From Hypericum androsaemum (Eukaryota > Streptophyta > Magnoliopsida > Malpighiales > Hypericaceae): a stretch of 64,000 nucleotides of DNA. Below the pieces are notes generated by a model, which was given only the letters and a program-made list of their open reading frames with translations, ran no database searches and was not told the DNA's origin. The translations under genes and the position numbers were made by a program. Location: contig OZ023187.1 of NCBI GenBank assembly GCA_963995505.1, positions 4,223,501 through 4,287,500 of the forward strand. The letters are read 5' to 3'. Shown piece after piece: positions 11,486-22,232 of this stretch; the first letter of the stretch is position 1; every line of letters starts with the position of its first letter.

Positions 11486-12020
11486 CTCACACGTGACAAG
11501 AACCACAGTTGCATAGGTCTCCCTCAACCAAAACAACGACTGCACCTGCGGGAAGCGGCTCCGAAGCCTAGCATCAGTCGTCAATATAAACTCAGCAGGA
11601 AAATTCTCAACAAACACAGGATTCCGCGTCTTGTTATTTAAGCAAGCCCTTCTGAAGGGAACCCGCCTCTCGAAGCTCTCCTTAATAGTGGGCCACAAAT
11701 CACTCACATCCTCAACTGCAACACAAAGAAGCAAAGGGTCCAAAATCCTAAACCCATCAACACCGTGTCCCGAACCCGAAACCCTAAACCCCAAAATGCA
11801 CAAGAGAACAAATCGAGTGATCCAATCAAACTTACTCTCCCACAGACCTACTCAAGTGGCACCATATATATACTAAAAATCAATTAAAAACTGCAAATTA
11901 AAAGCCCTAAAGCTCCTAAAATTAGAATTCCCAAACAATTAGATAGTTGGCGAGACCAGCGATGACGATGTGATCCATGGAGTTCCGGATGGTCTGGAAG
12001 TGGGCCAAGTAGTTGGCCAT
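11486..12020 (-). pseudogene. Truncated TRS130 (TRAPPII subunit)-like gene, first two exons only
   Basis: Exon 1 (12020-11957) starts MANYLAHFQTIRNS and ends at a GT donor. Exon 2 (11715-11486) follows a TTGCAG acceptor and encodes VEDVSDLWPTIKESFE, NKTRNPVFVE and EFILTTDARLRSRFPQ, then ends at GTAACT. The join gives 98 uninterrupted codons matching the N-terminus of plant TRS130/TRAPPC10, a large subunit of the TRAPPII tethering complex at the trans-Golgi. The full protein is well over 1,000 residues. No later exon is found before the GH3 gene, so this is a 5' fragment. It may still carry its promoter (12021-12150, with leader-like sequence). The basis is recognition of the family sequence from memory. 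Confidence 0.75.
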
Positions 12021-12648
12021 TAATAAATCCTTGTCCCTTTACTTGCGAGAGAAGAAACCCAGAACAGAAGTTAGGGTTTAGGCACTTGGGTTTAGGGGAA
12101 TCCCTCCTCCATGGATCTGCGACGAGGAGAGATCTGTAGAAAGAACGAGTGCAAGCTTTCTTTTTTGTTTATTTTGGGTTTATTTTGGGAAAATTAAGCT
12201 CAGGTCCCTGTAGTTTGGCGTCCCTCTCTCTGGGGTCCTGCATTTTCAAAATAGTTCCTGACGTCCCCAAAGTTTGGTTTTATCAACTCTCGGGCCCCTG
12301 ACGGCTTTTTTTCATTTTTGGTCAGGGAAATGACCAAAATATCTTTAAACAAAAAATAAAAAAATTATCTTCTTCAACCTTTGAACAAAAACACCAACCA
12401 CCAAAAACCAAGATCAAACCAACTAAAATCAAGAACATGACCAAGAACATTAAGAAAAAAAACTCAGATCAAAATTCACATCTAGCATTGACCCGAAAAG
12501 CACACCACAGAATCTGAAGCAGCAACAACTAGAGAACCCACGAAACCTTAAAAGTTGCACCAAACCCGACTAAAACCTTAACCCTAATCGATCGCACAAA
12601 AACTCAAAAAAAGAAATTGATGAATCGAAGAGAGAGGGAGGAACCAAC

Positions 12649-12885
12649 CTTTAACACGATGCCGACTATGGTGGTGCCAATTTTACGATAGGAAGGAGGG
12701 GCGGCGACCTTCTTCACTAGCATCTCGTTCCTCCGGCACAGATCGAAGTTAAACCCTCCTTTCCCGGGATCACCACCACCGCGACATCTCTCTCCCCCTA
12801 GGCTGAATGCCAGCAGGTTCAAGCACCAAACCCGCCTCGCCATCTCCGCGAAGCCCAGGAAGAAGGAGCTCTCTGTTGCCGTCAT
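12649..12885 (-). pseudogene. Captured N-terminal exon of a 20S proteasome beta-7 (PBB-type) gene
   Basis: The minus-strand frame from 12885 contains KGGFNFDLCRRNEML and RKIGTTIVGIVLK, which match the N-terminal segment and catalytic-threonine start (TTIVG) of plant proteasome beta type-7 subunits. The match stops at 12649 where a GTTGG donor-like site follows, as expected for a genomic exon. The part before it (about 40 codons, starting MTATESSFFLG) is not proteasome-like and may come from another captured source. The fragment lies wholly between the two long inverted repeats. Confidence 0.75.
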
Positions 12886-12916
12886 CTCCTCCCCGAAGCG
12901 AGGGGAGGTTTCTTAC

Positions 12917-12999
12917 CTGTTCTTGAAGTGAGCTCCGTGTTCGTGGAGCAGGTTGAGGTTAGAGACGATGATAAGAAAGGAGGCCTTCTCCGTTGCCAT
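12917..12999 (-). pseudogene. Second captured first-exon-like piece, unidentified
   Basis: Reading minus from ATG at 12999, 83 nt of open frame (starting MATEKASFLIIVSN) end exactly at a GTAAG donor at 12916. This looks like a first coding exon captured together with its splice site. I do not recognise the source gene. Confidence 0.35.
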
Positions 13000-13712
13000 C
13001 GTCTTCTCCTCAGGAGAGGCGTCCCATCCAGCAGCTTCCGAGCACGAGAGCGGTGACAATGAGGAGGGAGATCGAGGGGACGGGTAAACGAAGACCGGTC
13101 GCCCGGGGTTTCATGCGATCAAATTCTTCTCTTAACAATCCAGTCCAGTCTTTCTCTTCGTCTTCCCTTCGCTCTAGGCGTCATTCTCGTCTAGGCTGAC
13201 GACGGTGAAAGTGACCTCCGGGATGAAACTTCGTCGTTCTCTTCGTCTTTCCATCTTTTGTTGGTTTTGTTAAATTTGAACTCAAAGATTTCCATCTCCT
13301 AGTGACCTCTTGGGTTTCGATGGGTTCGTTTCATGTTTAGATGGTTTCGATGGGTTCTTTTCAAGTTCCTGCATTTCGATTGTTTAATCCAAGTTCCTAG
13401 GTGAAGTTTGATCTTAGTTTTTTTTCTTAATGTTCTTGGTTGTGTTCTTAATTTTGATTAGTTTGATCTTGGTTTTGGGTTGGTTTTTGGTGGTTGGTGT
13501 TTTTGTTCAAAAGTTGAAGAAGGTAATTTTTTTATTTTTTATTTTAAAGGTATTTTGGTCATTTTCCTGACAAAAATGAAAAAAAGAGCTGTCAGGGACC
13601 CGAGAGTTGATAAAATCAAACTTTGGGAACGTCAGAAATAATTTCAGAAATGCAAGGACCTCAGAGGGAGGGACGCAAAACTACAGAGACCTGAGCACAA
13701 ATTTTTTTTTTT

Positions 13713-15120
13713 AATCTAGTTATAGTTAGTACTAGTGATGCGCGGCGTATTACGAGAGAATAGTAAAAAATAAGGATTATCGAATAAATATTTAGATCAA
13801 ATAGTAAAAAGTTATTTTCGATTTAATCAAGAGATTTTAAATTTGAGATGTTAGGAATGGCAACATTGTAAATTGAACTATTTTTTACTTCAGTATAACT
13901 AGTGTAGCTTTCTTCACATTTTACTTCCGGTTTCTTCTATTCTCTTTGATTCGCTTATCGCTTTTGGCTTGTGATTTCTTCACAAAGTTCTCATGTGACA
14001 TCAATTGAATAATACAATTTTGATTGTATTAAAAAATTGGTTAACTATAAATAGACGATAAATAAAGTGTGGGTGGGTTGTGAGAGATATACGTTGGAAA
14101 AAAAATTTGGTACCCACAAAATGATTATTTAGAAATTACAAGTAGGATCAGTTCCACCAACAACAGAGATATACAACAATGTAGTTTTTATGTCGGCCCA
14201 TTTAAGGGCCCAGTGATGCGTAACGTATAGACTGCTGTATACCAATACGGCTCACATCCCAAGTTTCCATCTCAAAGGCTACGGATGCAGATTCTTTTAC
14301 CAACATAATACATGTATATTTTTTTCGAATATATCGTAATTAAAATGGAGAGAACTGGACTCTATTTAGGAGTTGTCACTCTTAACAATATCTATTACAT
14401 TCAAAAATTTTAAATTTTAAATCTCTTTCGATAAATCAAATTTTTTTTCACTTGACGAATTTTCGTTGTTTCGTCAGATTCTATTTATCTGTCACTATAT
14501 ACATGTAAAATGTTGAATTTCTTGGCAAAAAAATTGGGAGATGTTTTGTTCTTCCGTTGAACTTCAATATACATGTACCTACAATAATTTATCCGTCTAT
14601 TTAATTCTAGGTAAACATACCTGTACATTTCAAATACATTAATTAATAATAATCATATGTAAATCAATAAAACCAACAGCTATGATCTGTACGTACGACC
14701 GGCTAGATAGTCTATTTCCAAGAGAAAACAAACGATTTGGGACACAGAAAGCGACAATCCTAAAATAATAATTAAAATTTCCACAAAAAATGATAATGAA
14801 AAGAAAGAATCATTTACTTACAAACTGATGCAGATAAATTAGCTGAACAAAATAAAACAAACTCAACCAGGCTGTACAATGATCCATCTCATCTTCAAAC
14901 TTTGCGATAATGTCAAAATTCCATGGCCGTTTTATCTCATCCATTGACCTTCAAAATATTAATTGACTTGGCAAAAAAAATCAATTAGAAGAAGTTCTGT
15001 TTTTCCGGTGACCTTCAATGATCATAATTTCTTCCATCTCAACCAAAACAAATATATTTTTCGTCTATTAACATATTACATATAACAACCAGCATTTATA
15101 ACCGGTGAAAAGAATTGTTA
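13713..15120. other. AT-rich intergenic DNA
   Basis: No open frame of interest. Two short stretches (about 14521-14580 and 14965-15030) resemble each other (TTGGCAAAAAAA followed by a GACCTTCAAT-like block), suggesting an old local duplication. Nothing else is recognisable. Confidence 0.4.
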
Positions 15121-15128
15121 TATCTTAA

Positions 15129-15607
15129 CATGGTTTTAAAACCCGGCCCACAGCTATGACCCAGAATTCCTACCGTTTTCCGGGTTGGCCGGTCAGACTC
15201 GTTGGACCACCGGTCGGATCAAAAATATTTTTATTTTTTAATATTTTAAATAATATATATACATATATATATGTAGGTTAAAATATACTTATTTTTCATA
15301 TAAAAAAAAGTAGACATAATTTTTTATCTCTCCACTCTATAAATCTACTTTATTTATTTATTTATTATTTTATAAACTTGTCAAATCAACTTTTTTCTTC
15401 GAAAACTACCAAAAAAAGACAATTTCGCCCATTTTTGTACGAATCGGGTTCGACCGATCAAGGTGGACCTCAAAATCAGCCGGTCCGATCAGATGTGGTC
15501 TGGCTAGTACAAACCCCGGTCAAAAGCCTAAAAATAACCCGCTCTTGTGCCCATTTCATGGTCCAACTGGTCAGACCACCAGTCAGACTACATTTTTTAA
15601 AATCATG
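15129..15607. mobile_element. hAT-type MITE, 479 bp, 8-bp TSD
   Basis: The termini are CATGGTTTTAAAA at 15129 and its inverse TTTTAAAATCATG ending at 15607. The flanking 8 bp, TATCTTAA, are identical at 15121-15128 and 15608-15615. Subterminal regions are rich in CCGGTC/GACCGG motifs in opposite orientations around an AT-rich core. There is no coding sequence. Related but degenerate sequence occurs near 23690-24080 and 24735-24800 inside the receptor-kinase intron. Confidence 0.85.
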
Positions 15608-15615
15608 TATCTTAA

Positions 15616-16129
15616 CTAAAATTCGAAGCTGAGACTCTTACAAGAAACAGTAGTAGAATTTTTTTTATAATAGACAAAATTCTGACGTGGCCGCGTGGAG
15701 GTAGAAGTCTTTTACGGAACTAATCCTTATAATTCCTAAGATTTTCACACTTAGACCAAATTGGAAAATAAAACGATTATATTACCAACTTATAAAGACC
15801 AAACTCAATTTCTGCCTCAGATTGAAATAGCTTCATCTTTCAAATACAACCCTCACCCAGAACCCTAAATTATTTGGTTGAGTGGCACCTTATATTAAGT
15901 AAAGGTAATCATATTACAAAATCTCTGGTGAAGCTATTCATGAATTCTGTTGGTGTTTTGGTCTAAATTCTGGTGAAGCTATTCATGATTTATTTTGGTA
16001 TCCTCACAGTAGGTCTTTTGACGCCTCTTTGCTTGCTACTTTGACGATTTTAAACCTTGTTGCTAAGGGATGATGACTGTTTCTGGTTCTTTTAGTTAGG
16101 AAGTTGGATTTGTTAATATCTTGTAGCTA
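15616..16129. other. Intergenic region, nothing recognised
   Basis: AT-rich sequence with a short direct repeat (CTGGTGAAGCTATTCATGA at about 15926 and 15970). No coding evidence. Confidence 0.35.
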
Positions 16130-16238
16130 ACTACTTAGATAGGTGTTTATGTTGCTTCCTAAGTGATGTAATTATCTTGGTGTAATTACTTTTGGAGTTT
16201 TTTGAGGAGTAATAGAATTTACCTTTCAAAAAAATAAT
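16130..16238 (+). mobile_element. Retroposon 3' tail, same family as 1130-1242
   Basis: The sequence carries AAGTGATGTAATTATC, GGTGTAAT, a GAGGAGTAAT block and a terminal A-run, in the same order as the tail at 1130-1242. Two copies of a 3' end with A-tails at separate sites suggest a retroposed element, probably 5'-truncated non-LTR. Upstream limits are not visible. Confidence 0.5.
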
Positions 16239-16453
16239 AAAATTTCTCTAACTGCTCAAGTGTTGCGGTGGAATCGAACCTTAATTTGACCAAGATTAGT
16301 ATATAAAATATTCGAATAAAAGGTGGATCAAAATTCATATTACATTTAACAAACCAACATATGTATATCCTTCGTCACAACTCTTGAAAAAATAGTTAAA
16401 ACAAAGAATCATTAAAACTAATTACACTAATATGAAACTTGGAATCTCTTGGA

Positions 16454-17320
16454 TTACTTAGAAAATTTGTCGAGCAATGACAGATTCTCCGCGAAAGGCT
16501 CTAAAAACGAACACCCTGGTGTTCCTTTAACCTCAAGATCCTTCACCTCTAATCCTCGAGGATGGACCGACGCGAAGAACCCGTCATGGAGCTGGAACAA
16601 AATCGCACCGTCTTTTCGGAATCCGAGGGGCAATGGCACGCCACCAAGTGACCTTCCGAAGACCATTGCTCGGGTCCAGGACCCGACTACGCCGTACTCT
16701 TTCATCACCCACAACTCGCCCTCCGATTCGAAAGGATTCTTTCCCTTCGAAACGGAGATGGTCGAGTCCTTATGGGTCAGGATGGATAATCCCCTCGGAT
16801 CCTCTTTTGCCAGGCATTCCGGGATTGGTACTTCACAGAATCACTCGTTGGGGAAGTCAAAAACCAACACCAAGCTGAAAGGGTCGCCGTTTTCGTCCCT
16901 CTTTTGTGCGATCCAATGGATTGCATCGTTGACGAAAGCTTGCGACCCTTTCTCGGGTGTTTCGTATTGTTGGGGGTAATTATGAGTGATGTTCTTCCAA
17001 GAATTGCTATTCAAAGAGAAAATCTCGACCTGGGTCGGGGTTCCCATGATGTCTTCATCTTCAAGGCGGACAATCCTCATGATCTTGTAATCATTAGTCC
17101 TCTGATCATACCCAAAACCCGAAAAGACACTATTGAAAAGACTATCAGGAACACAGATCGATTTCCGGAGCAAAGGGTTCCACAAAATGAAGGAGCTAGT
17201 GTCGGAATCCAACTTTCGCATGAAGCTTCGGAGGAGCGACAGTGAAAATGACATGATTATAATTATTTTAATAGATGGTGAGCTTCCTATATTGTATGGG
17301 ACCTCCCGATAGTCCGCCAC
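16454..17320 (-). pseudogene. F-box-associated (FBA) domain protein, N-terminally truncated
   Basis: The frame from 17320 carries the F-box-associated domain of the large plant F-box/kelch-like family: FILWNPLLRKS, FGYDQRTNDYKI, VEIFSLNSNSWK and AIHWIAQKR. A TGA at about 16838-16840 interrupts it. The same frame continues with IPECLA, LWVMKEYGV and SWTRAM up to the stop at 16454. In intact proteins an N-terminal F-box binds SKP1 while the FBA domain binds the substrate. Here no F-box is found upstream, where a LINE insertion (17360-17889) and RNase H sequence sit instead. So this is a pseudogene fragment with one nonsense codon and a lost N-terminus. Confidence 0.8.
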
Positions 17321-17343
17321 TATCAGCTACAAATCACTTCTAT

Positions 17344-17905
17344 CCGTGGAGCGACTTTTTTTTGTTGTTGAAGGTTTAAAAGCATAGAAACTTCATTAAT
17401 CACGAGTATCATATATAAGGAACAAAAGTTATCAGATTCCTATCTAGAGGCTTTAGCCAACCAATCAACAACATGTTTTGCACATCTAGGAATAAAAGAT
17501 AGTTTACACAAGGGTAAAATCAAAATAGAAGTTTCCACTTCTAAAGCATAAAGTTCAATATCCCAATTGACTTCCGTAGAAGAAGAATTGAGATAATCAA
17601 CTAGCAGCTTGTTATCAGATTCTACCATGGTGCTGTAAAAGGGTAGGTTCTGGTGAACGTAATTGACAGCACTTTCGATGGCTAGTACCTCAGCTTCAAT
17701 AGCTGAGTTTGCAAGTCCCGTGGCAGCAGCAATATCAACGACTGTACCCCGATGATTTCTGACAATCATAGCTCTCCCACGTGTGTCAAGTGGGGAGGTC
17801 CATGAGGCGTCAACATTGATCTTGAGGCAGTTAGGCTCGGGAGGGCGCCAACACCCATCGGGGTTTATATCTGCAGGAATTACAAAGTCCCGTGGAGCGA
17901 CTTTT
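17344..17905 (-). mobile_element. 5'-truncated LINE (RNase H end only) with 16-bp TSD
   Basis: The insertion is 17360-17889 on the minus strand. Its A-tail appears as a T-run at 17356-17363. The sequence CCGTGGAGCGACTTTT occurs at 17344-17359 and again at 17890-17905. The 530-bp body encodes only an RNase H domain and 3' UTR, the usual result of incomplete target-primed reverse transcription. Confidence 0.85.
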
Positions 17906-18099
17906 AATGCCAAGATAACGGGTTGGCAATGAGATTCTATCACCAATTTAGGAAGGCCCAATGAGATGGCCAAATTAATACCCATTTTTAGTATCGTGAG
18001 CCTCAAGTAAAGTTGATGCGAGTCAGAAACACATGTTGGTTGCATACTTCCATGTGCTTCACATCCAAATGGGACCAGATTTGGTCCTGGAATGGTCAT
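17440..18099 (-). pseudogene. Chimeric RNase H-like ORF created by LINE insertion
   Basis: This 219-codon frame crosses the LINE boundary at 17889. Residues about 71-219 are a LINE-type RNase H (LKINVDASW, VRNHRG, AEVLAIESAV, MVESDNKLL, FIPRCAKHVVDWLA) with catalytic Asp, Glu and Asp all visible. Residues 1-70 lie outside the insertion but also look like part of an older RNase H (GINLAISLGLPKLVIES). So a new LINE end appears to have landed in frame inside an old one. It is probably not a functional gene, but the intact 219-codon frame is unusual. Confidence 0.65.
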
Positions 18100-18214
18100 T
18101 TAGGACGGTCTTAGATGACAGACTATTGGATATACACGGAGCAGACTATTAGATATATACCAGGGGTACCATTTTATCCGAACTTTTTTATCGCGTGACA
18201 GTTCTCGTAAAATT

Positions 18215-18292
18215 ATTTTATCATAACTGAGTAGACTATTCTATCATAATTGGGTAGACCATTCTATCATAACTAGGCGAACCATTTTATCC
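18215..18292. repeat. 23-bp minisatellite, about 3.4 copies
   Basis: Units at 18215-18237, 18238-18260 and 18261-18283 follow the pattern ATTCTATCATAACTGGGTAG with slight variation, with a partial fourth copy to 18292. More distant relatives of the unit (GACTATTGGATA, CCATTTTATCC) occur from about 18119. The array is flanked by GGACGGTC blocks at about 18113 and 18298. Confidence 0.75.
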
Positions 18293-18931
18293 TCCAGGAC
18301 GGTCCTGGCGCGTTTTACACGTACATGACCAAATCCAACCCCATCCAAATAACTCGTCGACCACTCTCCATTTATCCGGCGAAGTTAGCAAATTGGAGCA
18401 CATTTCCGCAACAAAGGTTACCGTAAAGGAGCGAATATTTAACAAGGGACTCTTTAATTATTTTGAAGGTTAAAATCTCGTGTTTCGAGACACTACTCCG
18501 AGATAAAATTAGTAATGTGGTATGACAAATAAATAAAATTCAAGGTGCGGCATGACAAACGAGATAGTTCAAATAAATGAAAGAAGCGGGTGTCACTTGA
18601 TTGATTGTCAAGTAAAGTCTCTGTTACTTTGTCAAAAAAATTTAGGAAAAAGTTCACTTTAATATCCTGTAGTATAGCCCAAAATCACTTTAGTACTATG
18701 TGGTAAAAAATTGACCAATCGAGTCATACTTATTTTAATTAACATCACTTAAGTCCACGGGCAACTTTTCGAACCTGCCCAGACCCTACCCGGCCAACTT
18801 GACCAGCCACATCACTAAAATTTGATGACATGGCACTACGTGGCCGTCTCTCCTCTCTCTCTCTCTCTCTCCCCCCTCCTTTCCCTCTCTTCTTCTTCTA
18901 CATAACTTCCGTTGGAGGCCCCACGGCCCCG

Positions 18932-19180
18932 TTATGATCTCTCGAAAATGGCACCTCCTAGGAAAAAGCTAGTAACAAAATCACCAGCATCATGCTGCTC
19001 TCCATCAACGCAGCGGGCGCTGACCGACAAGGACCAGGAAGCAGACGATCGGTTGGGCCTCACGGAAGTAGTCAGCGACGGTGCCTTGCCGCCAAGGAAT
19101 GGCGATCCGAAGCTCCGAACTGCTCGTGTCCTGAGATGCGAACCCCTTGAGACTGACACCGGTGCGTAGGAGGTGGCCAT
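18932..19180 (-). pseudogene. Captured frame resembling a plastid transit peptide
   Basis: This 82-codon minus-strand frame starts MATSYAPVSVSRGSHLR and is rich in Ser, Arg, Ala and Pro with few acidic residues, as transit peptides are. I cannot name a source gene. It lies inside the Mutator-like element, whose interior is GC-rich compared with its surroundings. Confidence 0.3.
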
Positions 19181-19247
19181 CGTCTTCTTCTCTGATTAAG
19201 GAATTGCGAGAGAGAGGAAGAGATTAGTGGGTACAGTATGGTTTTAG

Positions 19248-19412
19248 TGGCGGGCCCCCGGGATTAGTGTGTTCTCCGCCTCGTCCGCTGGCCTCATGGG
19301 CCCGATCCCGGAGTTCTTAGGGTGCAACAGTATTTATAAAATATACCTGGATGGAAACCAATTAAACGACAGCGTCGTCTTCCCCAACCTCCACCCGCCC
19401 TCGTGTGGATAA
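19248..19412 (+). pseudogene. Captured leucine-rich-repeat fragment
   Basis: The frame contains GPIPEFLG and IYLDGNQLN, matching consecutive plant LRR units (GxIPxxLG and L-x-GNxLxG). It is too short to be a gene and ends at TAA 19410-19412. It sits between the inverted repeats of the Mutator-like element, so it is most likely a captured receptor-kinase exon piece. It is not derived from the neighbouring receptor kinase as far as I can match. Confidence 0.5.
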
Positions 19413-19836
19413 TGGTGATGGCTTTTGGGGTCGGCCTGTTCGTCCTCTTCGCCGGGACGCAGTGCTACCACCTCCGGCGGGGGCACGGCGGCGACGAGGA
19501 GGAAGGAGGAGGTCAGGGGAGGAAGATCATAACGAGGCCGTGGGGCCTCCAGCGAAAGTTATGTCATTATTAGTAAGGGGTTTGGAGGAAGAAGGAGGAG
19601 GAGAGAGAAAGAAAAGATAGAGGGGAGAGGCCACATCATCAAATTTTGGTGATGTGGCTGGCTTAGTTGGACGGACGGGTCCGGGCAGGTCGGGAAGGGT
19701 TTGAAAAACTGCCCATGAACCTAAGTGATACTAATTGGAATAAGTATGACTTGATTCATTATTTTTTATCACATGATACAAAAGTGAGTTTGGACTATAT
19801 CACAAAATACTAAAGTAAACTTTTTCCAAAAAATTA

Positions 19837-20901
19837 GAACACAATTAGAACACAGAGTAGTGAATTGTGAAAGTAAGAAAAAAGAAAATCTTTCTTTAAA
19901 AAATATATAATTAGTTGTAGAATCGAGCGTCATCGGAAAAAAAGGTGCAAGTCAGATCACCAAAAACGCTGACCTCGAGCTGCTCCCATAACGGCATTCT
20001 CTCTCTAGCCTCGTCCCCTTTCCAAGAATTCCAAGGACCTCACTGGCCTCTACCCACGACGCCTTCTTCACCTGGAACACCGGCGTTGACCCAATCCCTC
20101 AGGTAAGCCCGGCCTCGGCCTTTCCTTCATCTTTGTTTGATATCGACGAAAAATGTCACCTCGGAGTTGGCGCCCACTTTCTGTTTGATGTATTCTCTCA
20201 CTGGCTTCAGCTTTTGTAGGTGTTTGATCCTTTCTGTCTGTTGTTGGTTTACTGTTTGGAGAAAGACTCCATCTTTATTTGTGGGTTCGTGCCTTGCTGG
20301 TTACTTTTGAGATCATGGATGGAATTTGCTTTGGGGGAAGGAATTGTGTCCTTGTGGTTTGGTTGAGCTTGTTGACTCTTATTTTTTGGTGAATCTCATT
20401 GCCGGGCTCTATTTAGGGGTGACTCTTCTAATGGTATTGGTGTTTTTTACATTCGTAAGGCTTGAACTCAGGACCTACTTTAGTGAATTCGAGTCTCGTA
20501 ACACTTGGACCAACTCCTATTGGTACTTGTTTTATCCATGGTTGTATGAGGAGTTACGGCTTTTATGAGCCTGATGCCTCAAGGTTATGGAATTCCTGAG
20601 TTATTTGGTTCATGAGATTGTTTCCTTGTCTCTATTTAGAAGAATGGTGATTTGGGAATCTCCATTTTTGTTCCCTTGATTGGACTTGTTCTCTCTGTGT
20701 CTAGCCTTGCGTGAATAGCCTTTGATCTCCATGTTAAGAATAGCTTCAACAAGTTTGAACATGTCTTTCCTGAACACCATAACATCTTATTCATGTCTGA
20801 ACTGTGTTAACATATAATTTAGATTGCACGAAAGTTTAAATCTGCAGAACGTAATTATATTACATCATCCTGTTGGAAAAGCAAGAACCCCAAACAACAG
20901 T
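19837..20901. other. Intergenic region with possible unidentified exon
   Basis: Around 20000-20101 a GC-rich frame (including HDAFFTWNTG) ends at a GTAAGC donor-like site, so a decayed or real exon is possible, but I recognise no family. The rest, including the frame at 20326-20568, looks non-coding. It contains the 3' flank of the receptor kinase. Confidence 0.3.
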
Positions 20902-22229
20902 TCAACGACTAATTATCTCATCCAACTTGATCTCAGTGAATGGCTTCGACAGTGGAGGCCATTTCTTCGTCAGCTTCCAGACAATTTGTTCCATGGTTGG
21001 CCGCGACTCCGGGTTGGCATTTAGGCAGGAAAAAGCAACTTGCCCGAGGATGAACACCCTAATTGCATCTTGTTTCTTAGGAATGGGAAGCCGCTGATCA
21101 AGCACATCCTTCAACAATGTGTCTGGTGAAGACAATGGGACTGGTGAAGATGATGATACTTCTGGGATTGAAGCTAAAGAGACAAGATCATACGGGTACC
21201 TTCCCATTAGTACTTCGAGTACCACCACCCCGAAGCTGAAGGTATCACATTTTTCGCTTACTTTCATTGTGTATGCTAGCTCTGGAGAAAAACAAACTTA
21301 GCGTCAGTCATCACAAGCAATGTCTAATTATAATATGTGAATTACATATGCGTACCAGGAGCCGTGTAGCCAAAGGTCCCTGCAAATGAAGTCCAATTGG
21401 AAGAATCGGGCTTTAGGATCCTCGCAGTGCCAAAGTCTGAGACATGGACTTCATACTCCGAATCCAAAAGCACATTACCGCTGCTAATGTCGCGGTGAAT
21501 AATTGGAGGAGAGCAATCATGGTGCATATATGATAATGCATTAGCCACTCCTTTGGCAGTATTGATCCTCTTTGTCCAATCCAACTCCACAGCTTGATCA
21601 TCATTGCTAAGAACTTCTCTCAAGCTCCCCTTTTCCATGAACTCATAGACCAAGAACGAGTGGAGTGGATGTGAACAAAAACCATACAACTTCACGATGT
21701 TCCGGTGCCTGATGTTTGTCAGTGCACGAATCTCACTCTCAAAAGCTTTCAGCTTAATTGGCCCATCTTCTTGTGATTGGTGAAGTTTCTTCACTGCAAC
21801 TACTTGACCTGTTGACAATGCCGCTTCATACACACTTCCGTATCCTCCCTGACCAATGCAGTACTTGGAATCAAAATCTTCAACTGCATCAATAACTTCT
21901 TGGTAGACTACTTTCCCATCATGGCTCCATATCATAAACAAGTCATCTTGTCGAGCCTCCCCTGACTCGATATTATCGCAACTAACAGGCCGGCGAAGAA
22001 TGCAATAAAGAGTGATGAAGACACCAAGAATGAATACACCAGCCAGCACAGGAAGAACAACGGAGACGACAGTCTTATTTCCTCTTTTTCTCCTAATGGT
22101 TTTATCCGCTGTGGAGTTGCAAGGCTTCAGACCAGTGGCATTCCCACATAGACCTTTGTTGTTTCTTAATGCATCAAATGGTGCATTTTGAAAGACCTTG
22201 GTATTTGGCACAGAACCTTGGAGATTGTC

Positions 22230-22232
22230 TTA
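22230..22232 (-). other. In-frame TAA separating LRR ectodomain from kinase
   Basis: The context is TIVDIS-stop-DNLQGSVPN. LRR receptor kinases of this class have a Tyr-Asn-like pair there, so TAT or TAC to TAA is the simplest change. The frame is open on both sides for hundreds of codons, indicating a recent lesion or a sequencing error. Confidence 0.85.

Larger units (their letters stand above)
12188..13712. mobile_element. Mutator-like element with long inverted repeats and captured gene pieces (Pack-MULE-like)
   Basis: The left terminal repeat (about 12198-12488) and the reverse complement of the right one (about 13395-13699) match over roughly 290-300 bp. Both start with GCTCAGGTC and contain ATCAACTCTCGGG and ACACCAACCACC blocks. 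The ~900-bp interior is GC-richer and carries at least one recognisable gene fragment (proteasome beta-7 N-terminus). Long TIRs plus captured exons are typical of Pack-MULEs. No transposase is present. I could not find a convincing 9-bp TSD, so exact ends and the MULE assignment are inferences. Confidence 0.75.
18645..19827. mobile_element. Mutator-like element with ~210-bp inverted repeats and captured sequence
   Basis: The left repeat (18645 to about 18860) and the reverse complement of the right one (about 19618-19827) align throughout: GGAAAAAGTT, AAGTCATACTTATT, TATCACTTA and CAGCCACATCAC blocks all occur in order. The 9 bp flanking each end differ by one base (18636-18644 and 19828-19836), a plausible Mutator-type TSD though of low complexity. 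The GC-rich centre carries an LRR-like frame and a transit-peptide-like frame rather than a transposase. Confidence 0.75.

Noticed and set aside
12188..12197. A 9-bp target duplication for the first Pack-MULE-like element
   Set aside because: T- and A-rich flanks on both sides gave no convincing identical 9-mer, so exact ends are left open.
20450..20520. SINE with Pol III B-box (GGCTTGAACTCAGG)
   Set aside because: No A-box at the right distance, no tail and no duplication; one weak motif is not enough.
20326..20568. 80-codon plus-strand frame as a gene
   Set aside because: Low-complexity hydrophobic translation with no recognisable family, no start context or neighbours supporting it.
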